64,000 nt of DNA from positions 187,751,867-187,815,866 of the forward strand of contig NC_057796.1 in assembly GCF_018294505.1 (NCBI RefSeq), written 5' to 3'. Positions 12,166-24,620 of the stretch are shown here, one piece after another (the stretch's first letter is position 1; every line of letters starts with the position of its first letter). The position numbers and the translations under genes were made by a program. The stretch is from Triticum aestivum. Its lineage: Eukaryota > Streptophyta > Magnoliopsida > Poales > Poaceae. The notes beneath the pieces are model-generated. The model saw only the letters and a program-made list of their open reading frames with translations. It had not been told where the DNA came from and made no database searches.

Positions 12166-13680
12166 TAATACGTCCATTTTGCATCATGTTTCCTTACTGT
12201 TATTTATGATGTTTTTATGCATAATAATGCTTTTTGGAGTAATTCTAATTCCTTTTCTCTCATAATTTACAAGGTATACAGAAAGAGGGAGAATTCCGGC
12301 AGCTGGAAATCTGGACCTGGAAAAGCTACGTCAGGCCACCTATTCTGCACAACTCCAAACAAGCTGAAACTTCACGGAGATTTTTTATCAAATATATGAT
12401 GAATATTGGAGCAAATAACTACCAGAGGGGCCCACCAGGTGGGCACAACCCACCTGGGCGCGCCAGGGAGCCCAGGTGCGCCCTGGTGGGTTGTGCTCAC
12501 CTAGGCCCACCTTCGGTGCCCATCTTCTAGTATATAGGTCATTTTGACCTAGAAAAAATAAGGAGAGGACTTTCAGGATGGAGCACCACCATCTCGAGGC
12601 GGAACTTGGCCAGAGCACTTTTGCCCTCCGGCGGAGCGATTCCGTCGGGGGAACTTCCCTCCCGAAGGGGGAAATCATCGTCATAATCGTCACCAACAAC
12701 TCTTCCATCTTGGGGAGGGAAATCTCCATCAACATCTTCAACAACACCATCTCATCTCAAACCCTAGTTCATCTCTTGTGTTCCATCTTGTTACCGGAAC
12801 TATAGATTGGTGCTTGTGGGTGACTAGTAGTGTTGATTACATCTTGTAGTTGATTACTATATGGCTTATTTGGTGGAAGATTATATGTTCAGATCCAATA
12901 TGCTATTTAATACCCCTCTGATCTTGAGCATGATTATCATTTGTGAGTAGTTACTTTTGTTCTTGAGGTCACGGGAGAAATCATGTTCCAAGTAATCATG
13001 TGAACTTGATATGTGTTCAATATTTTGATAGTATGTATGTCGTGATTCCCTTAGTGGTGTCATGTGAACGTCGACTACATGACACTTCACCATATTTGGG
13101 CCTAAGGGAATGCATTATGGAGTAGTAATTAGATGATGGGTTGCGAGAGTGACAGAAGCTTAAACCCCAGTTTATGCGCTATTCCGTAAGGGGCCGATTG
13201 GATCCAAAAGTTTAATGCTATGGTTAGAATTTATTCTTAATACTTTTCTAATAGTTGCGGATGCTCGTGGGAGGGTTAATCATAAGTAGAAGGTTTGTTC
13301 AAGTAATAACATCACCTAAGCACCAGTCCACCCACATATCAAATTATCAAAGTACCGACCACGAATCAAACCAACATGGTGAAAGTGACTAGATGAAAAT
13401 CCCGTGTACCCTCAAGAACGCTTTGCTTGTCATAAGAGAGCATTTTGGCATGTTCTTTGCCTCAAAAGGATTGGGCTATCTTGCTGCACTTTTGTTACTA
13501 TTATCGTTACTTGCACGTTACAAATTATCTTGCTATCAAACTACTGAGTTACTTAAAATTTCAGCACTTGCAGACATTACCTTACTGAAAACTACTTGTC
13601 ATTTCCTTCTGCTCCCCGTTGGGTTCGACACTCTTACTTATCGAGAGCTACAATTGATCCCCTATACTTGTGGGTCATCA
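12166..13680 (+). mobile_element. Solo LTR, plus orientation, with 5-bp target duplication
   Basis: A 1515-bp block starts TAATACGTCC (expected TGATACGTCC) and ends GGGTCATCA. It is flanked by ACCTC (12161-12165) and ACCTA (13681-13685). The uninterrupted relative at 58622-58650 shows the empty site. No internal domain or second LTR is present, so it is a solo LTR left by recombination. It contains a long palindrome at 12438-12501 followed 30 bases later by TATATAGG at 12531. Confidence 0.88.
12438..12501 (+). promoter_or_regulatory. Paired-GCGC palindrome and TATA box of the solo LTR
   Basis: Two arms of 27 bases with about three mismatches flank a 10-base loop. Each arm holds the phrase ACAACCCACC next to a GGCGCGCC-type core. 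A TATA box (TATATAGG, 12531) follows. The same arrangement recurs in the other LTRs of this window, so it marks the U3 promoter. Confidence 0.7.
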
Positions 13681-14217
13681 ACCTATCCAAATCCACTTTT
13701 ATCATCATAACAACAAGATTCAAGACCCTCCAAAATAGTGGGATCACTAAGTAGAGTTGACACTCTTCCAAGCCCACTTTCATAAATATTGCAATCATCA
13801 TAAATAGGAGGTATGCTGTCATCATAATAAATTTTCGCATCAAACCTTGGGGGACAAAACATATCATCTTCATCGAACATAGCATCCCCAAGCTTGTGGC
13901 TTTGCATATCATTAGCATCATGGATATTCAAGGAATTCATACTAACAACATTGCAATCATGCTCATCATACAAATATTTTATGCCAAACATTTTATTGAC
14001 TTCTTCTTCTAGCAATTGAGCACAATTTTCCTTTCCATCATTCTCACGAAAGATATTAAAAAGATGAAGCATATGAGGCAACCTCAATTCCATTTCTTAA
14101 TTTTTCTTTTATAGACTAAACTAGTAATAAAACAAGAAACTAAAAGATTCAATTGCAAGATCTAAAGATATACCTTCAAGCACTAACCTCCCCGGGCAAT
14201 GGCGCCAGAAAAGAGCT

Positions 14218-14797
14218 TGATGTCTACTACACAACCTTCTTCTTGTAGACTCGTGTTGGGCCTCCAAGCGCAGAGTTTTGTAGGACAGTAGCAAATTTCC
14301 CTCAAGTGGCTGACCTAAGGTTTATCAATCCGTGGGAGGCATAGGATGAAGATGGTCTCTCTTAAACAATCCAGCAACCAAATAACAAAGAGTCTCTTGT
14401 GTCCCCAACACACCCAATACAATGGTAAATTGTATAGGTGCACTAGTTCAGCGAAGAGATGGTGATACAAGTGTAATACGGATGGTAGATATAGTTTTTT
14501 GTAATCGGAAAACATAAAAACAGCAAGGTAGCAAGTGGTAAAAGTGAGAGAAAATGGTATTGCAATGCTTGGAAACAAGGCCTAGGGTTCATACTTTCAC
14601 TAGTTCAAGTTCTCTCAACAATAATAACATAATTAGATCATATAACAATCCCTCAACGTGCAACAAAGAATCACTCCAAAGTTTCTATCAGAGAACATAG
14701 GACAAAAACATGCATCAACCCCTATGCATATATTAGCCCAATCTCACCACGGGAATCCGCAAGTTGAGTGCCAAAATATACATCAAGTGAATCAATA
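14218..14797 (-). mobile_element. Truncated LTR of the left Athila-type remnant
   Basis: The sequence starts TGATGTCTAC next to the primer binding site and matches 59162-59942 at intervals. Homology stops near 14797. The next 70 bases (14798-14870) match nothing else in the window. Confidence 0.8.
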
Positions 14798-14870
14798 GAA
14801 CATGTTGTGGGAAACCAAGGCCACCTATGGGACCAAGGGCCCCTTGCTGGTTTGGCAGGGTGTCGGATTA

Positions 14871-15757
14871 CGGGTTTCGGCATTACCCTTGAGGTTCGAA
14901 CTTTGGGGTGTGCACGAAGATCTCTCTCCCCCTAGCTCACGCTCTCACCACGATCACAAAGCCTAGCTCGCCGAACCCAAGGAACAAGGGACAGAAGAGT
15001 TTATACTAGTTCGGGCCACCGATGTGGTGTAATACCCTACTCCAGTGTGGTGTGGTGGATTGCCTTGCAGGCTGGGATGAACAAGTACAAGGGAAGAACT
15101 ACCTCCTGAGGAGAGGTGTTCTTGAGCTCGGTGAGTTTGTGCGTGTGTGGATGGAATGGACCTGATCCAAGATGAGTTACCTTCTACTGTGGTGGCTAGT
15201 CCTATTTATAGAGGCCCGGGTCCTCTTCCCAAATATTAGGCGGGAAGGGATCCCACAATGGCCAATTTGAAGGGGGACAGCTAGTACAAGCTATCCTGAC
15301 AAAAGGTGGACTTCGCCTGCCAAAGGCTCTAGTGGTGACACCATCGTGGGCTCCGCGATGACCTCCATCCCGCCATCCTGCTGGTCTTGGTCTCGTTGCA
15401 CCGATATGGAAACCTTTGCCTGATGCCTCGGGACTCCTCACCTGCGCCTGCTCCTTTAGCACCAAAGAGGAAACCAATACTCTGTGCCCGCTGGCGCCCG
15501 CCTTGCCTTGGTCGTCATGGCTCACATCACGGGAACCTCACGAGGTACCCCTCGCCTTGATCTCTCCACTCCTCATGAGCCAGCCTAGCGAGGCTGCCCC
15601 TGAGGAGGTCTTGTGTCGCCCGCCTCGCGAGGCTTGGCCCCTCGCGAGGGTCTTGAGTGTTTGCTGGTGAACATGTGCCGTACCAGGCCGTTAGTGGAGC
15701 CACGCCATGGGCCGCAGGCAGGCAAGTCTGGGGACCCCCGTTCCCAGAACGCCGACA
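14871..15757 (-). mobile_element. 3' LTR of a Tat-type Gypsy element
   Basis: The 887-bp block begins TGTCGG and ends CCGACA, the inverted termini expected of an LTR. On the minus strand it is preceded by a purine-rich tract (15758-15775, GGGCCCGGGGGCTAC) that serves as PPT. Orientation and junction fit the Tat-type pol remnant at 53346-56235. The ORFs here have no protein similarity that I recognise. Confidence 0.75.
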
Positions 15758-16306
15758 GTAGCCCCCGGGCCCAAGGCGCACTCGGACTTGGCTTCGAGGT
15801 GAAGCCAAGGGGCAAGTGTGGAGCGCCGCGGGCCCCAACTGCCTGCGGCCTTGAATGACGCGTGGCGACCGACGGGACGTGGGCATCTCCGCTTCCCCAT
15901 GCTGCCTCGGCAACTGCCCGACTTGACGAGTCCCTGGTGCATGCATAAAAGCCATCATTACCTGCGATCGTGGAGGCCGGCGGTTGGCCTCCTCCTGCTA
16001 TTAATGGGGGCATCGAGATACTGCAAAAATTCATTAATAAGCCCTTATTCTTCCTTGCTCAGGGCCCCAGGCATGGCCGGTCATGGCCCAGCGCACCACA
16101 TCGCGGTACCTATGGGGCACGGACTTAAAAGAGGGGGTGCGCCAGCTACGAGCTCGAACGAGGGTGCCACGTGAAGACCAGGGGAAGCGCTTACGCGCGC
16201 ACCTGTCCAGCCCCCTCGCGAGGCGTGCGAGGGAGAGTGCCGGTCAAAATAGAGAACCAAGGGAAGAAACAGAGCAAAAACAGAATCGAACCAATCCAAC
16301 GAGAAA
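15758..16306 (-). mobile_element. 3' untranslated internal region of the Tat-type element (left half)
   Basis: GC-rich non-coding sequence between the PPT and the CACTA end at 16307. It contains no complete gene. Its continuation is inferred to be the sequence at 53346, on the far side of the CACTA element. Confidence 0.6.
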
Positions 16307-16354
16307 CACTAGAATTCAAATTTCCATTAAAGACACTTCCGTGATGATACATGT

Positions 16355-16520
16355 TTGTCACAGTAGGTCGCGTTTTTTGTCATGCATGTACATCCATGAC
16401 AAATTTATGACAGAATGAAGATAGTAATACCTGTGCTGTCATAGATGTGTTCCATGACATTACCAAAATTATCATCACGGAAGTGTCCACTTCCATGACG
16501 ATAAACCGCGTGTCACAGAA
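16355..16520. repeat. Left subterminal TGTCA/TGACA motif cluster
   Basis: The pentamer TGTCA or its complement occurs about eight times in this short stretch. Such clustered short motifs near the ends are the usual binding sites for TNPA-type proteins in CACTA elements. Confidence 0.6.
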
Positions 16521-16772
16521 GTGCTTTCGTCAAGGGTGACCGACACGTGGCATCCACCGTAACGGAACGCTGTTAAGCTATCGGGTCCGGTTTTGGATCC
16601 GATAACCCGTTAACAGCCCCGACCAATGGGGATTTTCCACGTGTAAAATTCTGATTGGCTGACGGAAACACGTGTCAGCTCCGCGTTGGCACAGGTGTCG
16701 CTCATCTAATGGGCGAGATGCACCTATGATATGTTGACACGTGGACCGGCCCAAAAGTGGCCCATAAAGTTT

Positions 16773-16992
16773 AAATGGGCCGGCCCAACTAAAGGCCCAC
16801 AAGATTTTGCGGTCCATAATGGGCCGGCCCAGCTAAAGGCCCACGAGATTTTGCGTATCATAATGGGCCGGCCCAGCTAAAGGCCCACGAGATTTTGCGG
16901 GCCATAATGGGCCGGCCCAGCTAAAGGCCCACGAGATTTTGCGGACCATAATGGGACGGCCCAGCTAAAGGCCCAACATTCTCAGTTAAGGC
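16773..16992 (+). repeat. 44-bp tandem repeat, five copies
   Basis: Units start at 16773, 16817, 16861, 16905 and 16949, an exact 44-bp period. Each contains ATGGGCCGGCCCA, AAAGGCCCAC and AGATTTTGCG. The following 770 bases to about 17765 are a degenerate continuation with many GGCCC and TTAACGGCC phrases and no gene. It is a CACTA subterminal array. Confidence 0.92.
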
Positions 16993-17831
16993 CCGTACGG
17001 CTAGTGTCAAATCGGCCCGTCAACGGCCTGTCCTAAACTTGTCATCATCGCGGCCCATGGTCACTTCTGGCCCATTAACAGTCCGCTAAGTATATGGGCC
17101 AAATTACGGCCCGGTGTATTTCCGGCCTGTCAAAGGTCCTGCTTCATTTGGGCCCATTTACAGGCCATTGAAACTTTTGACCCATTAACGACCGTGAAGG
17201 ATTTGGGTCATATTCGGCCATGTCTGACATTCGGCCTGTTAGAAGCCCACTATAGATTTGGGCCACTTTCGGCCTATTGTGATCTTCGGCCTGTTAACAT
17301 CAGACGAAATCCATGGGCCATATGTGGCCCAATGTCACATCGGGCCCATTAACGGCCCATATAAAAATGACAATAATCTAGCCCGACCAAACTTCCGGCC
17401 TGTTAAAGGCCCGTGTATTAGGTCGGCGCATTTACGGCCCGTCCGAATTTTGGCCTGTGAAAGATCCGCATTGTAAATGGGCCCAATCTCACTTTCGGCC
17501 TTTTAAAGGCCCATATTTTTTATGGGCTCGAGATATTTACACCTGTAAATGGCCTATTGTTACTGAGGGCCCAAATTATGTTTAGGCCTGTTAAAGGCCC
17601 ACTATGGGCACAGGCCTACAAGAAAAATATGAAATCTTATGCTGATTTAGGCCCAGATATTTTTAGTGGACTACATGCAAATTTTGGCCCATAATCGTTT
17701 TTAGCCCAATTGGAATGGGCCCGACGAATGTTGGCATGTTGGTCTCCTACGAAGCTTTCGGCCGAATACATTACTAAGATAAACTACACTATACAAAAAT
17801 AGCGTCGTAATTATTGCAGCCTTTGGCAGCA

Positions 17832-20212
17832 TCATAAATGGTGTATCACAACAAAAGGCCTGTTGGCATAAAGTTTACAGTCCTTGTAGATAAAAGCACC
17901 ATCAGATGTATAGAAGCACATATCATTTGACCTGAGTGCTAATGTTTCAGGCTGTAGAATCTGATGGAGCAGCACGATCTTCACCTTTTTCCGCCATTGC
18001 TCTTGAACAACGAAGCGAATGTCTGATAGTCTAGTTTCAAAACCATTCATATCTTGACGACATTTTTCAACCAATATTCTTGTTTCCAAAACGACGTCCA
18101 TTAGGGGTTGGACTTGTGTCTGGAGCATAGATATATCACTCTGTCTAGCAGGAAGATTTTGTTCAGTAGGCGATTTGGACGAGGTTACCTTGACAACCAA
18201 CCCAGAATTACGCAGGAAGGTGCTTTTTGCACTGTTAGTGGAGAGATACTGACGCACTGCAGGAGGTGACATTGTGCCTGCGGTAGCCTCGTCACCTTCA
18301 GGTGGTTGTGGCTGTTCAATCATTTTTTCCATAGCTTCCTGAAAGTTTGAACTTGTAGATTAGTGTACCAGATGAGTTACTAATGAGACAAAAACAAACA
18401 AAGTAGGTTACACGTTTATACATAACTTATTTTGGTGAACTACTGCAATACATTAGCATGTATTGTAGTGGCAACTACATAATAAAATCACTTTCGGAAC
18501 ATATGTCCATGTAGCATGCCTACTGTATTGTCTATTTCCTCACATTCGTTGACATCTAAGGATAAAGAGACATGGTTTAAAGTAGGATGAACATAGTATG
18601 ACATCATTCATATCATGGGCAAACAGATATAAAACAAACAGGCTATTTTATCATTGTGTGCGCACGTGAACATAACAACTAGAATACAGATCAAGACCAA
18701 AAGAATATCCTTCATCTCTTTTAAACCATGTAAGGTGAAATGATACGTTAAGACAACTGTGTATAAAAGTGAACAGAGTAACTGACATTGGCTGCAAACC
18801 AAGTAGTTAAATGAACACATCACAGTACCAATCAGTTCAAAGGCAGGAGGAGTAAGGACTTACAACAGTGGCTTGAACTGGTGTGCTCATGCCCTTCATC
18901 TTGCTGGTGTGGCAATCCTTGAAGATTTGCACTGCACTTGGTTCAGGTTCTTTTTTGGTCCACACAGGCTTTCCTCTGTATTTGGAACAAGCCAATATAG
19001 ATACGATAATATGGCACAGAAAAAAGAAGGAAGTAGCAGTTATTTACAAGAGCCTCGCAGTGTGCAATATAGCTACGAGATCCTGTTGTCTATTGGAATT
19101 TCACTTTAGAACGGTTGGTCTTGTTCTTCAAACATTTAGCCTAGAAGAAGATACACTTGTAAGGCACATACATAAATACAAGTTCAATATGTGGTCTGAT
19201 CAAATACATATAGCCTACCTGATACTTTGGATTAGACCAGTGTTTAACGAGGGCTGTCCAGTCTTCATCTGTAATATATTCCACTGGAGATGTTTGGGCG
19301 ATTTCATTGTTAGCCTTGCCTTCTAAGTGAGATTTTCTAAGGTGGTACCAATACTGTCGCAGAGTAGACTGAAAAACATGAGTGCATGCTTGTTTTGTTG
19401 CATCATCTTTCGGATCCGACTTGAACCTCATCTGTTGAAAAAAGAATGTGAGTCTTATTAGGAGGAAGCTAGAAAGTATGGGACAGAGCAAGACAATATT
19501 ACTAATTGCGATGAATAACATTACTTACGGATAAATGGTCAAGGAAGGTGTTAAACTGGGTATTGTCTTTCTCATTCCTGTACTGGATCCACGTTGGGAG
19601 GATACGTGCATGACACCTAACGGCAATGGCTGCCTCTGATACTAACTTGGCTGACTCTGTAGCATCACGTGGCCTTTTTAAACCTGCCTCAAAATGGATC
19701 TCCATTCTTCCTCCTTTAGATTTTGTTAATCTGTCAAGCATTATCCCTGATGTCTGTTTCCGCTTGCGTCGTGGTGCTAGTTCAACAACGAATATGGAAA
19801 GTGTTAGTGTACATCAAACTGTGAGAGTACATATAAAGGAGCATGCAACTGCAACTTGACTCGGTCAGGTACCGTCTTGGTGTTGATGCTCATGAGGTTC
19901 ATCTGATCTTGCCAAGTCATGTTGTGTCAGCAGTGCTTCGGATGTAGTGTTAGGTGTGAAGGCAGCTTGGGAACTGGCCAGTTCCAGAGCAAACAAACAA
20001 GTAACTCGTTGAGATGCTGGTACAGTTGAATCGGATGTTGCAGCTGGTGGAGCAGGTGATACTGTGTTTGTAGATTTAGCCGGTCGACTTGGACCTTCTA
20101 CTGCACTATAAGTACCAGCAGAATCTGGACGGCCGATACTTTTCCGTTTCACCCGACGAGTAACACCACTCCCTACTATATTATTTTCCTTGCTCTTTTT
20201 TGACTTTGCCAT
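17832..20212 (-). pseudogene. TNPA-like En/Spm transposase gene (PF03004 type), coding exons, broken
   Basis: Minus-strand exons with good splice sites can be followed: 19873-20212, 19529-19776, 19219-19431, 19048-19140, about 18864-18974, and 17832-18338. They encode a Lys-rich N-terminus (MAKSKKSKEN), then GRMEIHFEAGLKRPRDATES, RFKSDPKDDATKQACTHVF, TTGSRSYIAH and a C-terminal tail with FLRNSGLVV. This order is typical of the plant Ptta/En/Spm transposase family, which binds subterminal repeats and assists transposition. Junctions 20212 to 19219 keep the frame. Exon 19048-19140 has an in-frame TAG at 19090-19092, just before TTGSRSY, where Gln is likely, so a full protein cannot be made. The junction into the 18864 exon is out of phase in my reading and may be misplaced. 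The gene points toward the left CACTA end. Confidence 0.72.
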
Positions 20213-23200
20213 GTCAAGCCGTACCCACAACACAAAAGAATAAAATCTCTCTTCAGAACTCATTGATGCATGATACAGACAAGCAATACTTTGATGTAAG
20301 ACAACCATATGAGGATGGAATATGTAAGGAAAACAGCACGGCATGACATATTCACAGCTAGGATGTGTAAACTAAGCAGAAGGATTTTCAAGAAAATAGA
20401 AGTGATGCAAGCTAGACACCATATGAAAGATGCAACCAATATTACTATGCCAAGTTAAAAGTGTCTTGTCATATGTGGCAATTCGAAAACATAGAAGCAG
20501 TACAACCTAGAAATCAATGCAAGATGCAACCACTATCAAACTGCCATGTTAAAAGTGTCCAATCATGAGTGACTGATGCGGGATACACAACAGCAGTACT
20601 TTGATGTAAGAACATGGTATGATAGATAGATGCAGTGTATTCTAGACACAGAACGCCATGTCATATGCACATGTATAACGTATGAACTCAGCAGGTGCAA
20701 TTTAATCAAAATAGAAGAAATACAGGCTAGACAACATATGCAACATGAAACCAATTATCACACGGTCAACTTAGAGCAAGCACCTGCGATGGAGTACGGG
20801 AGATGAACTCATCATGTAGACTTGGGACTTCAACTTCATTAGCAGTAGCAGTGGAAAATCTAGAGAGTCTCTGTTTGCGTCGGTGCGGACGACCAGCAAC
20901 ATCCGCTAACTTACTCTTTTCCTTCCTATTTTCTGATATTGCCTTATGAAGTCAAAAACCACAAGAAGATGAATAAAATTAGCTCTGCATAATTGGTTGA
21001 TGCATGATACAGACGAACACTACTTTGATGTAAGGCAAGCGCAGGATAGGAGGATGGAATATATACAAAAAAAGACAGTGTTTCATATTCACACGTACGA
21101 TAGGAGGATGGAATATGTATGAAAAAACAGTAAGCGGAAGGCATTTCAACAAAATTAGAAGAAATCAAAGCTAGGCACCATATGAACTTGCAACCAATAT
21201 CACTCTATCAGGTAAAAAGTGTCTCGTCATAAGTGCCATTTCAAGAAATTAGAAGCAGTACAAGCTAGAAGACAATGCAAGATGCAACCTACATCACAGT
21301 CCCAAGTAAAATGTGTCTTATGGGTAAGTGATCGTTGCAGGTATAAGTTGTAAGCTACGCAGATGCAATTCAACATAATCAGAAGCAATACAAACTAGAC
21401 ATCATACGGAAAACGCAACCACATATAACAGTTCCAAGTTAGAGCAAGCACCTGTGATGGTGGAGTAGGGGAGATGTGCTCATCATGTACATGTATGTTC
21501 TAGAAACAGGAACACGTGTCATATTCACAGCCATTATGTGTAAAGTAAGCAGATGCAATTCAACAAAGTTAGAAGCAATACAAGCTAGACATCATACACA
21601 ACATGCAACCACATATAATAGTGCCAAGTTAGAGCAAGCACCTGTGATGGTGGAGTAGGGGAGATGTGCTCATCATCTACACAGCTACGTTGACTGTCTA
21701 GCCTTGCGTTGTCTTGCGAATCTTGTTGGGAGGATGGCGGAGTAGAATCTGTAGAGAACCTCCGTTTCAGTTCCTCGGAAGGACCACCATCATCCAATGC
21801 CTTGCCAATTTCCTTCAGCTTTATTGATTTTGCATTGTGAGGTCAAACCAACAAGAAAAAGGAATATAATTCACTCTTCAGAACTCATTCATGCATGATA
21901 CTGACGAACACTACTCTGATGAAAGGCAGAGTCATGATATGAGGATGGAATATGTACGAAAAAATGGACGTCTTGACATATTCACACCTATGATGTGGTA
22001 ACTAAGCAGAAGGCACTTCAACAAATTAGAAGCACTGCAAACTAGACACCATATGAAAGGTGCAATCAATATCACTCTGCCAAGTTAAAATTCTCTCGTC
22101 ATAGGTGGCGTTCATCAAACTAGAAGCAATACATGCTAGAAATCATATTCAAGATGCAAACCAATATCACACTGCCAACTTAAAGTTGTTCCATCATAAG
22201 TGACTGATGCAGGATACACAATAAGAGTAGTTTCATGTAAGAACATGGTGTGATAGACAGATATAGTATGTACCAAAAACAGGAAAGTGTGTCATATTCA
22301 CACGTATCATGTGTAAGCTAAGCAGATGCAGTTTACACTAATTAGGAGCAATACAAGCTAGACACCATATGCAACATGCAACCAGATATCACACTGCCAA
22401 GTTAGAGCAAGCACCTTGTATGGTGGAGTAGGGGAGCGGAGACTTGGACCTTGTAATGCACTATCAGTACAAGGAGAATCGGTATAGATGCTCTGTTTAC
22501 GTTGCTGCAGAGGACCACCATCATCGCCTTCCTTACTCTTTTCTTCCTCTTTCTTGATTTTGCCTTGTCAAGTCAAACCCACAAGAAAAAGGAATAAAAT
22601 TTGCTCTTCAGAACTCATTGATGCATGATACTGACGAACACTACTTTCATGTAAGGCAGCCGCATGATAGGAGGATGGAATATGTATGAAAAACAGGACG
22701 GCGTGACATATTGACATGTATGATGTATAAAGTGTAAACTAAGCACAAGGTGCTTGAACTTGTTAGAATCAATGCAAGCTAGAAACCATATGAAAGATGA
22801 AACCAATATCACTCTGCCAAATTAAAAGGGTGCCCTAACAAATGTATTTGACCAAATTAGAAGCAATACATGGCAATAGGCTAGAAATAATATGCAATAT
22901 GCAACGAATAAAGGTGACTCGTCGTAAGTGATTGATGCAGGATACAAAAGAGAGGTAGTTTCATGTAAGAACAAAGTTAACACATAGATGTAGTGTGTAC
23001 CAAAAATAGGAAGGCATGTCATATTCACACGTATAATGTGTAAACTAAGCAAATGCAATTTACCCTAATTAAAAGCATTACAAGCTAGACATCGTATGCA
23101 ACATGCAACCACATATCACACTACGAAGTTAGAGCAAGCACCTGGGATGGTTGTGTGTGGCAATTGAGATCATCAACCGCAGAGCTACGTTTACTGTCTC

Positions 23201-23240
23201 CAACTGCTGACACTGCATCCTTTAGAGCGCTGAAACGCAT
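20213..23240 (-). repeat. Tandemly amplified exon-intron cassette upstream of the TNPA-like gene
   Basis: A block of about 730 bases is repeated with anchors (GATGCATGATAC) near 20265, 20998, 21886 and 22617. The longer interval contains an extra 190-bp duplication (21444 to 21634). Each unit has an exon-like segment on the minus strand beginning with a 3' splice site and AAAATCA-type Lys-rich codons and ending in codons for SPTPPSQ or a variant, directly before the same donor GTGCTTGC (complement at 20776, 21444, 21634, 22407 and 23134). The most upstream exon, 23142-23240, starts with ATG (MRFSALKDAV) and has 33 in-frame codons. One unit (22415-22567) seems to carry a one-base shift. Confidence 0.75.
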
Positions 23241-23499
23241 CTTCGAATTACACTAGAGCGACTTCTGTCTTTTCTTTTCAGCATTCATCAACACTGCGTC
23301 AGAGTCTGAAATACCCATGCATAAAAAAACAATAGTGTGAGTATGGGTGAAGTGTGTGCACAATTAGTACAGTGTAAAGGTAGCAGATAGCAGGTCGGTG
23401 AGAAATAAATGACGGGAGACATATGATAGCTCTACAACATGCATGGCACACTAAATTACTACAGGATTCTATGAAAATAACAATCGACTGAAAACAAAT

Positions 23500-24620
23500 A
23501 GGTCAGTCCATTTTTTCTGCACCGTCCGATGTACAAAGAACGGGCAGATCACCTTCATCTACCTCCAGCCAGTCAGTGTTGACGATCTTCCTCGAAACGG
23601 CAGTGACCACCGGCCCAGTCCCCTGCCTGTGCCCTCCCCCCGACCTCACCGCACCGCCATGCTTGGCACCGCCCCCGGCAATCCATTCAAGCCCCGCCGA
23701 CCTCCAGATCAGGCACAAGCAGCTCGTGTGCCCCACACCCCTATGATAGACACCGATGCGCCGCTTCCCCGGCGAACAGGCGGACTAGGTGCTCCGCGCG
23801 CCTAAGCGGGTGCTGCTTCTTTTAATTGCGGTTCGACTGACCCTGAATTGAAATCCAGGCGGGCTACTGACCTCTAGCAAAGGTGAAATAGTAAAGGGAG
23901 GAAACCTTGTGCATTTAGTATCACGAAGAAGATGCAGTAAGAAGCGCTCAACTAGTTTCTTTCGTGGGATGAATACGGTGTGAGCAGAGACGTAAGGTTT
24001 GCATGAATAAGGGAAGAGGGGTACCTCTTTCTGCTGGCAGTGCTGTGTCCTCCTTCTGTTTTTCCAACGATCTTCTTGTGGTTCGCTGGAAACGAGAAGT
24101 TGTGGAGGATGGTGCAGCCTTGGACGAACCCATGGCCAAGTTGTTGAGTGTGGTGCGGTGGCCGTCTGTCGGCGGCGGGGAAGCAGATCCGAGGCGGTGA
24201 ACGACGGCGTAGCGGGAACAGCTCCGGTGCGCTGGACGGTTGCGACAGTGGAGCGACAGCAGTGAGGCGCAGGACGGCGTTGTCGGAGTAGTTCTGGTAC
24301 AGCACACGTCGGCGTCGGCGTCGTGGAGGCAGCTCTACATCGGCTTCAGCTGCTAAGTCCTTGAGGGTGTTGCGGTTGCGGTTGCGTTGGACGACAACGT
24401 CGTGGTACCGGCTCTGGAGTGATGGAGGAGGGCGGCGGTGGATTGGGCGCTATGGGGTGGAGGACGGAGGAGGCTGGGGTTTCGCGGTTGGTGGAGAGGG
24501 CGTTTTGGCGCCCATGGAGTATGAATGGGGAAACGGAGGGAGGTGGGGAACTAAGGGGGAACGATGTTTCGGTTTGGGACGCGCTTGTTTGAAATTTGGG
24601 GAAAGTTACAAACTTTGCCC
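23500..24620 (-). promoter_or_regulatory. GC-rich 5' region of the TNPA-like gene
   Basis: A GC-rich stretch with Pro/Ser/Arg-rich open frames on the minus strand lies upstream of the first cassette exon. The frames overlap, lack conserved motifs and stop early. I read it as promoter and 5' leader of the transposase gene rather than protein-coding sequence, with low certainty. A further exon at 23503-23736 is possible. Confidence 0.35.

Larger units (their letters stand above)
11669..14217 (-). mobile_element. Internal region of an Athila-type Gypsy remnant, interrupted by a solo LTR
   Basis: The sequence matches 58263-59161 when the 1.5-kb insertion at 12166-13685 is left out. Both copies lie on the minus strand just inside an LTR and a tRNA-Asp type primer binding site (here 14190-14207). 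Open frames at 11791-12177 and 13683-14093 on the minus strand are pieces of one acidic, Asp/Ile-rich reading frame split by the solo LTR. They lack recognisable enzyme motifs. The left end is the Tekay insertion site at 11668. Confidence 0.8.

Noticed and set aside
16307..16311. CACTA as a chance pentamer
   Set aside because: Chance remains possible because 15 unexpected bases separate it from AAAGACACTTCCGTGA, but the matching right end and subterminal motifs make a true, slightly altered terminus more likely.
15202..16418. Overlapping ORFs of 80-150 codons
   Set aside because: They sit in the Tat LTR and its 3' untranslated region; GC composition explains them, and no frame has protein similarity that I recognise.
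16773..16992. CRISPR-like regular repeats
   Set aside because: The 44-bp units are contiguous without unique spacers, in a eukaryotic CACTA arm, and no cas genes exist.
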